Notes: generated from the sequence alone by a model not told the origin. DNA of 33,045 nucleotides from an uncultured Lachnospiraceae bacterium (GCA_910587765.1 CAJUNR010000047.1:1-33045); one strand, 5' to 3'. Shown: positions 15,568 through 23,697, numbered from the stretch's first letter. Made by a program: numbers and translations.

Positions 15568-16473
15568 TTACCGGACAAACAGATTCACCGCCAGCCCGGT
15601 TATATAAGAAAACGCCATAACAAATCCTAAATACAGCAGAAATCTTCTTGTGCCAAGGACAATTTTTACCGCCCCCAGATTGGTAATCTTCGTAGCAGGT
15701 CCGGTAATCATAAACGCCGCCGCACTCCCCATGCTCATGCCATTTGACAGCCATTGTATCAGGAGCGGGATGGTTCCGCCCCCACAGGCATAAAGCGGTA
15801 CGCCGATGGTAGCTGCCAAAAGAACGCCAAACCCCTCGTTTTCACCGAAAAGCCCGCTGATCCATTCAGCTGGAACATACCGCTGAAATAGTACAGATAA
15901 TACGATTCCGAAAAGGAAATACAGTCCGGTTGCTTTGATATTGCGCCAAAGGTTCTTCAAAAACCGTATCAGGAGATTGGGATCAGTGTCTTTATTCCTC
16001 GGTTCCTCAAAACCGGAAAAGTCAAAAAATCCCTTTTCCTTATAAAACCACCTGAGTAGAAGCCCTGCCAGCACACCGCACAGGAAACAAGATAAAATGC
16101 GAACGGTGAGTGCCACTGTTCCAAGCGCCGTACTGTAAATAATAAGCTGCGGATTGAGAAGGATGGAGCTCATCATAAATGCCGCCAGCCAGTCATCCCG
16201 AATTCCGCTTTTGGAAAAAGAGGCGGCAATGGGAATCGTACCGTACATACACAGCGGAGAGGCAATCCCTGACATACTGGCTGCAAAAATTCCTAAAACG
16301 CCAGGCTTTCTTTCCCCCAATGCCCGGAATGTACCGTGAATCCGCTCTTTCAGGAATACGGAAACCGCCGAGCCAAGCACCATGCCTAAAACCCAATAGG
16401 GAAAAATCTGCCCCAGCTGCAATTCAAAATAATACCAGAGATATACAAATTCCCTGTGAAGCGTTTTCGCCAT
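15568..16473 (-). CDS. ArsP/DUF318-type permease
   Basis: A 301-residue membrane protein of the permease family PF03773 (ArsP/YraQ-like), with about eight hydrophobic segments. The two family signatures are present: GIASPLCMYGTIPIA (about 70-84) and GVPLYACGGGTIPLL (about 228-242), each with a cysteine facing a likely channel. ArsP homologues export trivalent organoarsenicals; others in the family are uncharacterised and no ars genes are nearby, so the substrate is open. The ATG follows GGGAGG at 9 nt. It is the last gene of the redox operon, 159 nt after the DUF4405 gene; that gap shows no terminator or promoter I can name. Confidence 0.82.
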   Translation of the reverse strand: MAKTLHREFVYLWYYFELQLGQIFPYWVLGMVLGSAVSVFLKERIHGTFRALGERKPGVLGIFAASMSGIASPLCMYGTIPIAASFSKSGIRDDWLAAFMMSSILLNPQLIIYSTALGTVALTVRILSCFLCGVLAGLLLRWFYKEKGFFDFSGFEEPRNKDTDPNLLIRFLKNLWRNIKATGLYFLFGIVLSVLFQRYVPAEWISGLFGENEGFGVLLAATIGVPLYACGGGTIPLLIQWLSNGMSMGSAAAFMITGPATKITNLGAVKIVLGTRRFLLYLGFVMAFSYITGLAVNLFVR

Positions 16474-16632
16474 CTTTCATCGCCTCCCAATCTTGCAATT
16501 TTCAATTCCTCTGTTCGTCCGAAACTTCCCCGCTTCTCCCCTCTTTGCCTGTGATCGTAACGGACACAAGACCGTTTTGGGCGGGCTTTCCCGTAACCGG
16601 ATCAATGTCTCAGATAGAATATCTGCTATTTA

Positions 16633-17289
16633 TTATGATTTATTGCCATCCGCTTTTTGCAGGCGCCGCATGATCAGGTGGGTAAACTGGCAAAATGCCA
16701 GCGTAATCATGGCGTACTCCCCATAAAACCGGAAGGATTCAAAATACGGGTTTTCCCTTGGAAGCAGCAGCATATTTCTCCACAGACTGCTCTTTGTAAA
16801 GCATAGGATTCCTGCGGCTAACACCAAAATGAAAACCAGATAATAGGAATAGGCAAAAATAGAAGCACCTGCTTTTTTTGTAAGCCTTTCTAACAGCACA
16901 TGGGTGTGAAGCCCTACATGAAGCAGCATAAATAAAAATCCCCACGCTGTCGAAAAGATATGAAGTGTCCGGGCAAAATGTGTGGTGATGAAAGGGGAAA
17001 AGCTGAAAATATCCCCCGACATCATTACGGAGCTGACGGCCATCCCAGCCATTGCCGCAAAAAGGAAAAAATCAATTCCCACAAAAAATATTCTGGCCGG
17101 GCGATACCGTCCCTTTTTCAGTCCGCCGTACCAGCGTCCATTTAAGATATGGTGCACCACGAACAGGAGAAACAAAAAACAGCCCAATATGCCATGCAGA
17201 AACAATCCCCGCCCGGCCCGGTAGCTCATCAGATAAAGGAAAATGAAATACATCACCACATCTGTCACTATTTTGACTTTGTGTTTCAT
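16633..17289 (-). CDS. DUF4405-type membrane protein, cytochrome b-like (distal copy)
   Basis: A 218-residue membrane protein with five or six hydrophobic segments. Paired histidines lie in the helices: HGILGCFLFLLFVVHH, then LHIFSTAWGFLF and LLHVGLHTH. This pattern is that of DUF4405 proteins, which resemble di-haem cytochrome b subunits. Haem binding is plausible from the histidines but not shown. Start: the ATG at 17289 is one base after the TAA of the preceding gene and uses GAGG inside its last codons; a TTG at 17304 is less likely. A paralogue lies at 20381-21058. It probably moves electrons across the membrane for the flavodoxin proteins of this operon. Confidence 0.78.
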   Translation of the reverse strand: MKHKVKIVTDVVMYFIFLYLMSYRAGRGLFLHGILGCFLFLLFVVHHILNGRWYGGLKKGRYRPARIFFVGIDFFLFAAMAGMAVSSVMMSGDIFSFSPFITTHFARTLHIFSTAWGFLFMLLHVGLHTHVLLERLTKKAGASIFAYSYYLVFILVLAAGILCFTKSSLWRNMLLLPRENPYFESFRFYGEYAMITLAFCQFTHLIMRRLQKADGNKS

Positions 17290-17290
17290 G

Positions 17291-18817
17291 TTATCTCGCC
17301 TCAATCCCGTTTGAAGTAAGCCATTCGTTCAAATTGTCAGAAAGACCTCTTCCTCCAGAATACTCATACTCAAAGCCCTGACCGACATAAGCGCCCTGTG
17401 CCGTTTTTGACAGGTCAGATATGCTGTCCCCAAACCGGGTGCCGCCATTGCTGCTGAACGGAAGTATCGTTTTTCCTGAAAAATCATATTCCTCTAAAAA
17501 TGTGAACACCGGCATGGGCATGGTGCTCCACCACGTCGGATAACCCAAAATGATAACATCATACTGCTCCATATTTTCCACATGGCTTGCCAATGCCGGA
17601 TGAACATCATGATTCAAATCTGCCTGTGATACCTCATAAATATTTCCGTTGTATGGGTGCTCCATCTGAATTTCAAAAAGATCGCCGCCAGTCATATCAG
17701 CAATCATCTGCGCCCCATTCTCCGTATTGCCGGAGTAAGAGAAATAGGCCACCAAAATACGGGGATTTTTTGTTGCCGGGATATTCAGCGTGTAAGTGGT
17801 TTCTACCACACCCTCGCCTGCTTCCTCATTTCTGGCAATCCGAAACCCCAGATTTTGTTCTGTGGTATCCGGCGTCGTGGCAGAACGGTAGGCACTTCGG
17901 AGCTGCTTGGCAAAATCGTTATAGCCTCCGCCACGGTTTACCCTGAGAGAGCCGCCTGCCGCGCCAGCCGGATCAGCTGCCTGCGCCACATCATATGCTC
18001 CGTAATAGTCAAAGCACCACTCCGACACATTGCCATACATATTGTAGAGGCCAAACTGATTCGGCGGCAGGCTGTCTACCGCAATCGTCTCTCCCCGGTT
18101 TCTGCTGGTAACTACCGATGAGTCGTGATGATTTACATAATTTTCCTCAATCAGATAGGGATAGCTGCCCTCAAAGTTTGCATTGTCGCTGGTAATCTGA
18201 TCCCCGTCATGGAATACCGTAACTGTATTCGCTCTTGCTGCGTATTCCCACTCAGCCTCGGTAAGAAGCCGGTAGCCATTTGCGCTGCGATCCCAGCTCA
18301 CGGTGTTTCCATCAATCGTATAAGCAGGCGTCAATCCCCGGCTCTCACTCATCCGGTTACAATATTCCACCGCATCATACCATGTCACATTTTCAACCGG
18401 AAGATTTCCACCGGTGAAATGGCTTGGATTTTCGTCCATGATCGCAGCATAGTCTGATTGTGCAACTTCATACGGATCGATATAAAAACTGCTGACCGTC
18501 ACATCATGTTGTATTTCATCTTCCTGACGCTGCCTCTCACTGGAAGGGCTTCCCATAGAAAATGTCCCGCCCAAGATCAGAATCAACTCGTCTGAAATGT
18601 TCTCCGGCTCTTCATTTTCCGTTACTGCCTCTGGTTCCGGCGCTGTTTCAGATACTTCCGGTACTTCCGTCTGCGTTGTTTCCTGCGCACTTTCCGGTCT
18701 TTGTACCATTTCCGGTTCCTCCTCCCTCGTAAAGAAGTAAATGCCGGTTCCAACTGCTGCCAGACACACAAGCGTTCCCACTAAAGTTATCATCTTTGCT
18801 TTCTTTCCCGCTTTCAT
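17291..18817 (-). CDS. Membrane-anchored FGE-like (SUMF1) domain fused to flavodoxin
   Basis: A 508-residue two-domain protein. Residues 9-28 are a membrane anchor, followed by a Glu/Pro-rich spacer to about 75. Residues about 78-335 are a formylglycine-generating-enzyme-like (SUMF1) domain: GGTFSMGSPSSE, YEVAQSDY, PVENVTWYDAVEYCN, RLLTEAEWEYAAR, YGNVSEWCFDYY and NLGFRIARN. The stretch that carries the copper-binding active cysteines in true FGEs reads RGGGYNDFAKQLRSAYR and has none, so sulfatase maturation is unlikely. Residues about 350-508 are a flavodoxin domain: FSYSGNTENGA for FMN phosphate, then GYPTWWSTMPMP and SSNGGTRFG. Both domains would lie outside the cytoplasm. It follows the DUF362 gene by 12 nt with AGGAGG. 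Confidence 0.85.
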   Translation of the reverse strand: MKAGKKAKMITLVGTLVCLAAVGTGIYFFTREEEPEMVQRPESAQETTQTEVPEVSETAPEPEAVTENEEPENISDELILILGGTFSMGSPSSERQRQEDEIQHDVTVSSFYIDPYEVAQSDYAAIMDENPSHFTGGNLPVENVTWYDAVEYCNRMSESRGLTPAYTIDGNTVSWDRSANGYRLLTEAEWEYAARANTVTVFHDGDQITSDNANFEGSYPYLIEENYVNHHDSSVVTSRNRGETIAVDSLPPNQFGLYNMYGNVSEWCFDYYGAYDVAQAADPAGAAGGSLRVNRGGGYNDFAKQLRSAYRSATTPDTTEQNLGFRIARNEEAGEGVVETTYTLNIPATKNPRILVAYFSYSGNTENGAQMIADMTGGDLFEIQMEHPYNGNIYEVSQADLNHDVHPALASHVENMEQYDVIILGYPTWWSTMPMPVFTFLEEYDFSGKTILPFSSNGGTRFGDSISDLSKTAQGAYVGQGFEYEYSGGRGLSDNLNEWLTSNGIEAR

Positions 18818-18829
18818 CGTCTTATCCTC

Positions 18830-19966
18830 CTATTCATCAATAGACACCAGCGTATAACTGCGGCTGCCTAAGCCAATTTCTTCTGCGTGTTCCAGCGTCA
18901 GCAATCCGTTTCGTGATTCTATTCTTTCAATCAAAGACGCACTGTCCTCTGCTGCATATACTAAATCTACGCAAGCCTGATCCAATGCCACCGGGTCTGT
19001 TGAGGCAAGGATGCCAATATCATGCATATCCGGCTCAGCAGGATTCCCATTGCAATCGCAATCCACAGAGAGATAATTCATAACATTGATATATATAATT
19101 CGATCGCCCAGAGCATCCGCCACTGATTTCCCTGCTTCTGCCATACTTTCCAGAAAAGCATTCTGTTCACCACCCCAGGCATTTGTCCTGCTTGTACCGC
19201 CGCTGTGAATCCATGCCTTTCCTTCACCGGAACCCAACCCGATAGAGATATTTTTGATTGCGCCGCCAAAACCTGCCATCGTATGTCCCTTAAAATGTGA
19301 GAGAATCAGATAAGAATCGTAATCCCCAAAAGCCGCCCCCACATAATTTTCAGAAAGATGTGTTCCGCTTTCTACCGGTAAAGCCACTGAGCCATTTTCA
19401 TCTAAAATCTGAAAATCTGCAATAGCAGTAAATCCATGGTCCTCCGCCACCTGATAATGCATAGCCGTTTCTGCACGGGAACCTCCATAAGCCGTATTAC
19501 ATTCTACAATCGTTCCGTCCACTGTCTGTACCAGAGCTGCAATCAATTCCGGAGACAGATAATGGCTGGCCGGAGGTTCTCCAGTAGAAACTTTGACTGC
19601 TACTTCTCCTGTCGGCATCCAATTAAGCGCTTCATAGATTTCTGTCAGTCCATGCGAACTGATATTTGTCGTCATATATACCACCGGCTTACCGTCATTC
19701 TCCGTTATAAGCTCTGACTGTACCGACTCTGACTGTACCGGCTCAGTTTGTATGGTTTCTGGCTCTTCCATATCTGATTTCTCATCTTCCACCTCTAAAT
19801 TTTCACCACTCGCTTCTGTCTGAACGGCTTCCGTTGAAACATTTGGTATATTAGGGGTTTCTTCCTCAGTTGGAGCATCATCCGGCGTTTCCTGGGTAGA
19901 ATTTGAACAGGCTGTCAAAGATAAAATCAGCACGACAGACCAAAAAATACACAACATTTTTTTCAT
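18830..19966 (-). CDS. DUF362-domain lipoprotein
   Basis: A 378-residue secreted lipoprotein. The signal peptide ends in the lipobox LTAC (Cys20), followed by a long Glu/Thr-rich linker to about residue 90. The DUF362 domain follows: GEVAVKVSTGEP, VECNTAYGG, LSHFKGHTMAGFGGAIKN, then CDCNGNPAEPDMHDIGILAS and DPVALDQACVD. DUF362 proteins are often fused to ferredoxin domains; here there is none, but three cysteines cluster near DCDCNG. The function is unknown; context suggests redox. AAAGGAG precedes the ATG. A 103-bp gap separates it from the flavodoxin fragment upstream. Confidence 0.87.
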   Translation of the reverse strand: MKKMLCIFWSVVLILSLTACSNSTQETPDDAPTEEETPNIPNVSTEAVQTEASGENLEVEDEKSDMEEPETIQTEPVQSESVQSELITENDGKPVVYMTTNISSHGLTEIYEALNWMPTGEVAVKVSTGEPPASHYLSPELIAALVQTVDGTIVECNTAYGGSRAETAMHYQVAEDHGFTAIADFQILDENGSVALPVESGTHLSENYVGAAFGDYDSYLILSHFKGHTMAGFGGAIKNISIGLGSGEGKAWIHSGGTSRTNAWGGEQNAFLESMAEAGKSVADALGDRIIYINVMNYLSVDCDCNGNPAEPDMHDIGILASTDPVALDQACVDLVYAAEDSASLIERIESRNGLLTLEHAEEIGLGSRSYTLVSIDE

Positions 19967-20069
19967 GATTGCAATCTCCTTTATTATGTAGCTTGTTTAT
20001 GTAATTCATATCGAAGATAATCCAGACGATCCAGTTTCCGCATCAATATGGTATTCAGCCGCATGTGCC

Positions 20070-20384
20070 TTATGGCTTACCAACACCGGTCTTGCCATAG
20101 TCACTGGAATAGGGTTCTTCCACAATGATCGAAAACAGGTCGCCCCCTGTCCGCTCCCGAATCCGTCCGGCAATCTTTGTCGCATTGCCAGGAGGCAGTA
20201 CGCTTGCGGACGTCGTCGCATCCACATCTACTTCCTCCGGGTTATCCACCTGCGTATTATCCGCCCATGTAAAATAAGCAATCAGGATTCTGCTGCCGGA
20301 AATCCGCTCATTTTCCCTCTCGCCACAGGAAGAAAGGGAACACGCCATACAGATGCATAAAAGCAATGCCATCCACTTTTTCAT
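20070..20384 (-). pseudogene. Truncated flavodoxin lipoprotein
   Basis: A 104-residue fragment starting with a lipoprotein signal (lipobox LSSC, Cys20), then a flavodoxin start, RILIAYFTWADNTQ, and the family stretch RIRERTGGDLFSIIVEEPYSSDYGKT, after which the frame stops within eight residues. The usual FMN-binding second half (GYPxWW and the aromatic loops) is missing, and the following 100 bp does not restore it in another frame. The gene start overlaps the DUF4405 stop by 4 bp (ATGA), so it was once a normal operon member. It is most likely a remnant; a short secreted protein cannot be excluded. Confidence 0.7.
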
Positions 20385-21058
20385 AATCCATCCCCCTCCT
20401 TTTTCAGAAGCCGCAAAAATTTACCTGTATAATGGGAAATAAAAATAAACAATCCCATTAAGCACAGATAATCCATGTAATACAGAATCTTCGATTCCTC
20501 ATAATCCAGAAAAACAAATTCGCTCCGTAAAAACAGATAAGTAAAAAAATTTCTCTTTACGAAAACCCATGCCCCGTAAAGTGCGGCGGCTGATCCCAAA
20601 ATAAAACCAGTCCGCCGCAAACTACGCGAAACAGCCTTACTCTTTCTTTGAAACAGCCCCAGCACCATATTCCAGTGCAGCCCCAGATGCAAGCTCATCA
20701 GTACAAATCTCCAGTAGGAACCCAGTATATGCAGTCGCCTCGCCAGAGCCAGCCCGCTCTCGATCGGAAGGAATGCAAATACATGCCGGGACAGGACAAT
20801 GCCGCTGTACATTAACGCAGACATGGAAAGCAGTGTCAGCATATCCACGCAGACCTGAAAAATACGGACCGGCAAATATCTCCCCCGGCACAAATTTTTA
20901 TACCAGCTCCAATTCAATATATGGTGGGCCGCGAACAGGGCAAACAGCCCTGCTCCCGCCCATTCGTGAGCTTTCTCGCCCCAGAGCTGATAACCCGTCA
21001 GAAACAGCAGGGCCAATGTCATCAGCGCATCGACGGCCGTTTTCCCTTTTCGTTTCAT
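20381..21058 (-). CDS. DUF4405-type membrane protein, cytochrome b-like (proximal copy)
   Basis: A 225-residue membrane protein paralogous to the one at 16633-17289: the same length, helix order and histidine pairs (LFALFAAHHILNWSWYKN, RRLHILGSYWRF, MSLHLGLHWNM). It has five or six hydrophobic helices. The ribosome site (AAAGGA) is 12 nt before the ATG, longer than usual. Its stop overlaps the start of the flavodoxin fragment. In each half of this operon a DUF4405 gene sits next to a flavodoxin-type gene, which suggests each pair works together in transferring electrons across the membrane; that is inference. Confidence 0.78.
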   Translation of the reverse strand: MKRKGKTAVDALMTLALLFLTGYQLWGEKAHEWAGAGLFALFAAHHILNWSWYKNLCRGRYLPVRIFQVCVDMLTLLSMSALMYSGIVLSRHVFAFLPIESGLALARRLHILGSYWRFVLMSLHLGLHWNMVLGLFQRKSKAVSRSLRRTGFILGSAAALYGAWVFVKRNFFTYLFLRSEFVFLDYEESKILYYMDYLCLMGLFIFISHYTGKFLRLLKKEGDGL

Positions 21059-21077
21059 ATCGTGCCCACTATCCTTT

Positions 21078-21830
21078 CTACTTCAAACAGCCATAGGCAG
21101 CAGCATCCACTGCTTCCAGCCATTCATTCGAGCTGTCCGCTCCGGGAACCTCAACCGCCAGATGGGAAAACCAACTGTCCGGCGCAGCCCCATGCCAGTG
21201 CTTCACCCCTGCAGGAATATTGACCACATCCCCCGGATGAAGCTCCCGCGCTTCTTTTCCCCATTCCTGATAATAACCCCTGCCGCCTACGCAGACAAGA
21301 ATCTGTCCGCCACCGTTTTTTGCATGATGGATATGCCAGTTATTCCGGCAACCCGGCTCAAACGTGACATTGAAAATACCTGCTTGTTCTGTGGAAAGGG
21401 GCGCAATATAACTCTGCCCAATAAAATACTGCGCAAAGCCATCGTTGGGTTTTCCGACAGGAAACAACATACTCTTTTCATGTGCTTCCTTTGCGCCATC
21501 TGCCGGTGTATCTTCCGTCCAGACCTCCTTCGCCATCTTAAATGCCGCCCATGCTTTCGGCCAACCTGCGTAAAACGCCGCATGGGTCAGTATCTCGGCA
21601 ATCTCCTCTTTTGTGATCCCGTTATTTTTTGCGCTCATCAGGTGATACTGGAACGAAGAATCCACCAGCCCCTGCGCCATCAGCGATACGACTGTCACAA
21701 GGGAGCGGTCCCTTAACGAGAGCTTTTCCTCCCTGTTCCATACCTCGCCAAACAATACATCATCATTCAACTGTGCAAATTTCGGGGCAAATTCCCCAAG
21801 CTGATCCCTTCCTGCCGTCTGCTTAACCAT
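21078..21830 (-). CDS. Carboxymuconolactone decarboxylase-like / cupin fusion
   Basis: A 250-residue fusion. Residues 1 to about 115 are a carboxymuconolactone-decarboxylase (AhpD-like) domain with SLRDRSLVTVVSLMAQG and EEIAEILTHAAFYAGWPKAW. The CxxC redox pair of AhpD is absent, so peroxiredoxin-type activity is unlikely. Residues about 140-235 are a cupin with metal ligands in WHIHHAKNGGGQ and HPGDVVNIPAGVKHWHGA. AGGAGG lies 8 nt before the ATG. It follows the aldo/keto reductase gene by 37 nt. It may decarboxylate or isomerise a small carbonyl compound; the substrate is unknown. Confidence 0.85.
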   Translation of the reverse strand: MVKQTAGRDQLGEFAPKFAQLNDDVLFGEVWNREEKLSLRDRSLVTVVSLMAQGLVDSSFQYHLMSAKNNGITKEEIAEILTHAAFYAGWPKAWAAFKMAKEVWTEDTPADGAKEAHEKSMLFPVGKPNDGFAQYFIGQSYIAPLSTEQAGIFNVTFEPGCRNNWHIHHAKNGGGQILVCVGGRGYYQEWGKEARELHPGDVVNIPAGVKHWHGAAPDSWFSHLAVEVPGADSSNEWLEAVDAAAYGCLK

Positions 21831-21867
21831 AATCTCATCCTCCTGTTCTTCAAAGCTGTCTGACCAT

Positions 21868-22770
21868 TTATATTTTCTGATTTCCAGTAGACCAGACGTG
21901 TTTCTCTTTTGCCGCCGAAGCCGTATTCTGCGCCATCACGCCTACAAGGGCATGGGGAACATACGGCTCCTCCAGATATGCGGTTTCTTCTTCCGTAAGA
22001 ATCAAATCTACCGCCTTAGCCGCGCCTTCGATATGATGCAACTTTGTCGCCCCGACCACCGGAGCCGTCACTTTTGACAACAGCCACGCAAGGGAAATTT
22101 CTGTCATGGATACGCCATGCTTCTTTGCCAGCTCCATCACGCGCCCAATAATCACGCCGTCCTGCCCTGCGGTCGCATCGTACTTGAATTTTGCATAACT
22201 GTCCTCCAGAAGTCGCTTTGAAGTCTCGCAGGGGGCCTTTGACAGACGCCCGCCTGCAAGCGCGCTGTACGGCGTCATGGCAATGTTGTCCTCTGCGCAC
22301 AGCTTCGCCATCTCCCTTTCCTCCTCGCGGAAGATCAGGTTGTAATGCCCCTGAACGGAGACAAACTTTGTAAATCCCTCCTTTTCCGCCAGTGCGTTCG
22401 CCTTTGCAAGCTGCCATGCAAAACAATTGGAAATGCCGATATATCTCGCTTTCCCCGCCTTAACGATATTATCTAATCCTTCCATAATGTCATAAAGCGG
22501 CGTCTGGTAATCCCACATATGGTAAATGTATAAATCTACATAATCCATACCGAGATTTTCAAGGCTCTTATCGATCATGCGCCGGATATGCTGCTGCCCA
22601 GTCACGCCCACCGCAATCTCGTCCTCTGTGCGGGGAAGGAATTTTGTCGCCACAACCACCTCGTCAAGCGTCCACGAATGCTGTCCGTTTGCCGCATCTC
22701 CAAACCCCATGCATCCCATGCAGATACGGGATACGTTCAACTCCGAATTTCCCAGTTTTGTATATTTCAT
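21868..22770 (-). CDS. Aldo/keto reductase with internal in-frame deletion
   Basis: A 300-residue aldo/keto reductase shorter than its family (about 340). The start MKYTKLGNSELNVSRICMGCMGFG is normal up to HSWTLDE (residue 37), then it jumps straight to VVVATKFLPRT. About 45 residues that normally carry the catalytic Asp (in the F-D-T-A motif) and the catalytic Tyr are absent. The catalytic Lys (Lys43) and His (His84 in YIYHMWD) and the NADP-binding C-terminal half (NLIFREEEREM, PYSALAGGRL, VVGATKLHHIE) remain. The frame is open throughout. The protein probably cannot reduce carbonyls, yet it is kept inside a tight operon. Confidence 0.8.
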   Translation of the reverse strand: MKYTKLGNSELNVSRICMGCMGFGDAANGQHSWTLDEVVVATKFLPRTEDEIAVGVTGQQHIRRMIDKSLENLGMDYVDLYIYHMWDYQTPLYDIMEGLDNIVKAGKARYIGISNCFAWQLAKANALAEKEGFTKFVSVQGHYNLIFREEEREMAKLCAEDNIAMTPYSALAGGRLSKAPCETSKRLLEDSYAKFKYDATAGQDGVIIGRVMELAKKHGVSMTEISLAWLLSKVTAPVVGATKLHHIEGAAKAVDLILTEEETAYLEEPYVPHALVGVMAQNTASAAKEKHVWSTGNQKI

Positions 22771-22826
22771 ATGCCGCTCCTCTCTCCTGCTTCATCAGTT
22801 CCGGCATCCGTAACTTTTTTCATGCC

Positions 22827-23543
22827 CTACTCCTGTTCCGCAGGCCCGATGCTGTCAAGCCACTCCGACACACTGTTTTCCGCGCTGTCTGCTGCGGAAT
22901 CATTGACATGAAGACCGTCAAGCACCACAGCCCCCTCTTCCAGCCCTGCGATCGTCCCCGGTGTTCCCGAAAGCCCGCTGCCGCCGCTGGTACAGAACGG
23001 CGCGATGGTCTTTCCGTCAAAATCATAAGTATCAAAAAACGTATACAGGATCCGCGGCATATCGCCCCACCAGATCGGATAGCCCACATAGACGACATCA
23101 TACTGTTCAAAATCCGTTATGCCGCCCTGTATGGCGGGACGGGCATCCGGGTCGTTCTGTTCCGCTGTTGCACGCGTGTTACGGTCGTTGTAGTTCAGAT
23201 CCTCGTCCGTGTAAGGCTGCTCCGGCACGATTTCATACAGATCGGCGCCCTGCAGCCCGGCCAGTGTCTCCGCAACCGCCTTTGTGTTCCCCGTAGCCGA
23301 AAAATAAACAACCAGTGCTTTCCCTTCTGAACCGTCCCCTTCCTCTGATGGTTCACCGGGCTGCTCCTGCGTGTCAGGGGATAATCCGGTTTCATCCATA
23401 TTTTCATTTGTACTGCTTTCTTCCGCCGTCTGTAATTCCGACTCAATGCCGGGGGATGATTCTTCCGTATCCTTTCCGCTGCCACAGGCAGCAAGACTCA
23501 ACATAATTGCAAGTGTCATTAAAACAGATAAAAATTTTTTCAT
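22827..23543 (-). CDS. Flavodoxin-domain lipoprotein
   Basis: A 238-residue exported flavodoxin. The signal peptide ends in the lipobox LAAC (Cys20), followed by a Glu/Ser/Pro-rich linker to about residue 75. The flavodoxin domain then runs to the end: VVYFSATGNTKAVAE for the FMN phosphate, YEIVPEQPYTDEDLNYNDR, GYPIWWGDMPRIL and FCTSGGSGLSG. Flavodoxins normally work in the cytoplasm; this one should be anchored outside. It is the first substantial gene of the redox operon, 56 nt before the deleted aldo/keto reductase. The ATG is preceded by GGAG at 7 nt. Confidence 0.9.
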   Translation of the reverse strand: MKKFLSVLMTLAIMLSLAACGSGKDTEESSPGIESELQTAEESSTNENMDETGLSPDTQEQPGEPSEEGDGSEGKALVVYFSATGNTKAVAETLAGLQGADLYEIVPEQPYTDEDLNYNDRNTRATAEQNDPDARPAIQGGITDFEQYDVVYVGYPIWWGDMPRILYTFFDTYDFDGKTIAPFCTSGGSGLSGTPGTIAGLEEGAVVLDGLHVNDSAADSAENSVSEWLDSIGPAEQE

Positions 23544-23561
23544 AGTAATTCTCCATTCTTT

Positions 23562-23621
23562 TTATAAACATTTTCCAAATTCATATACCCTCTGTGGATA
23601 TTCGCTAATTAAAATTTTCAT
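23562..23621 (-). CDS. Possible 19-residue leader peptide
   Basis: A short frame, MKILISEYPQRVYEFGKCL, begins 9 nt after AAGGAGG and about 40 nt after the predicted transcription start, and ends 18 nt before the flavodoxin ATG. The strong ribosome site upstream of such a short frame suggests it is translated, either as a leader that couples or attenuates the operon or as the relic of a lost gene. I recognise no homologue. Confidence 0.4.
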   Translation of the reverse strand: MKILISEYPQRVYEFGKCL

Positions 23622-23643
23622 GCTTCCATTCCTCCTTCTTTTT

Positions 23644-23697
23644 ATTCTGACACAGCGTCAGTGTATGTATTATATCCTCATTCTGACATTGTGTCAA
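23644..23697 (-). promoter_or_regulatory. Consensus promoter of the redox operon with twin operators
   Basis: A perfect sigma-A promoter on the minus strand, TTGACA (23692-23697), 17 nt, TATAAT (23669-23674). On the plus strand, ATTCTGACATTGTGTCA (23680-23696) and ATTCTGACACAGCGTCA (23644-23660) are direct copies offset by exactly 36 bp, each containing a TGACA-N3-TGTCA type palindrome. One covers the -35 and the other lies just after the transcription start. This is a typical repressor layout. Confidence 0.8.
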
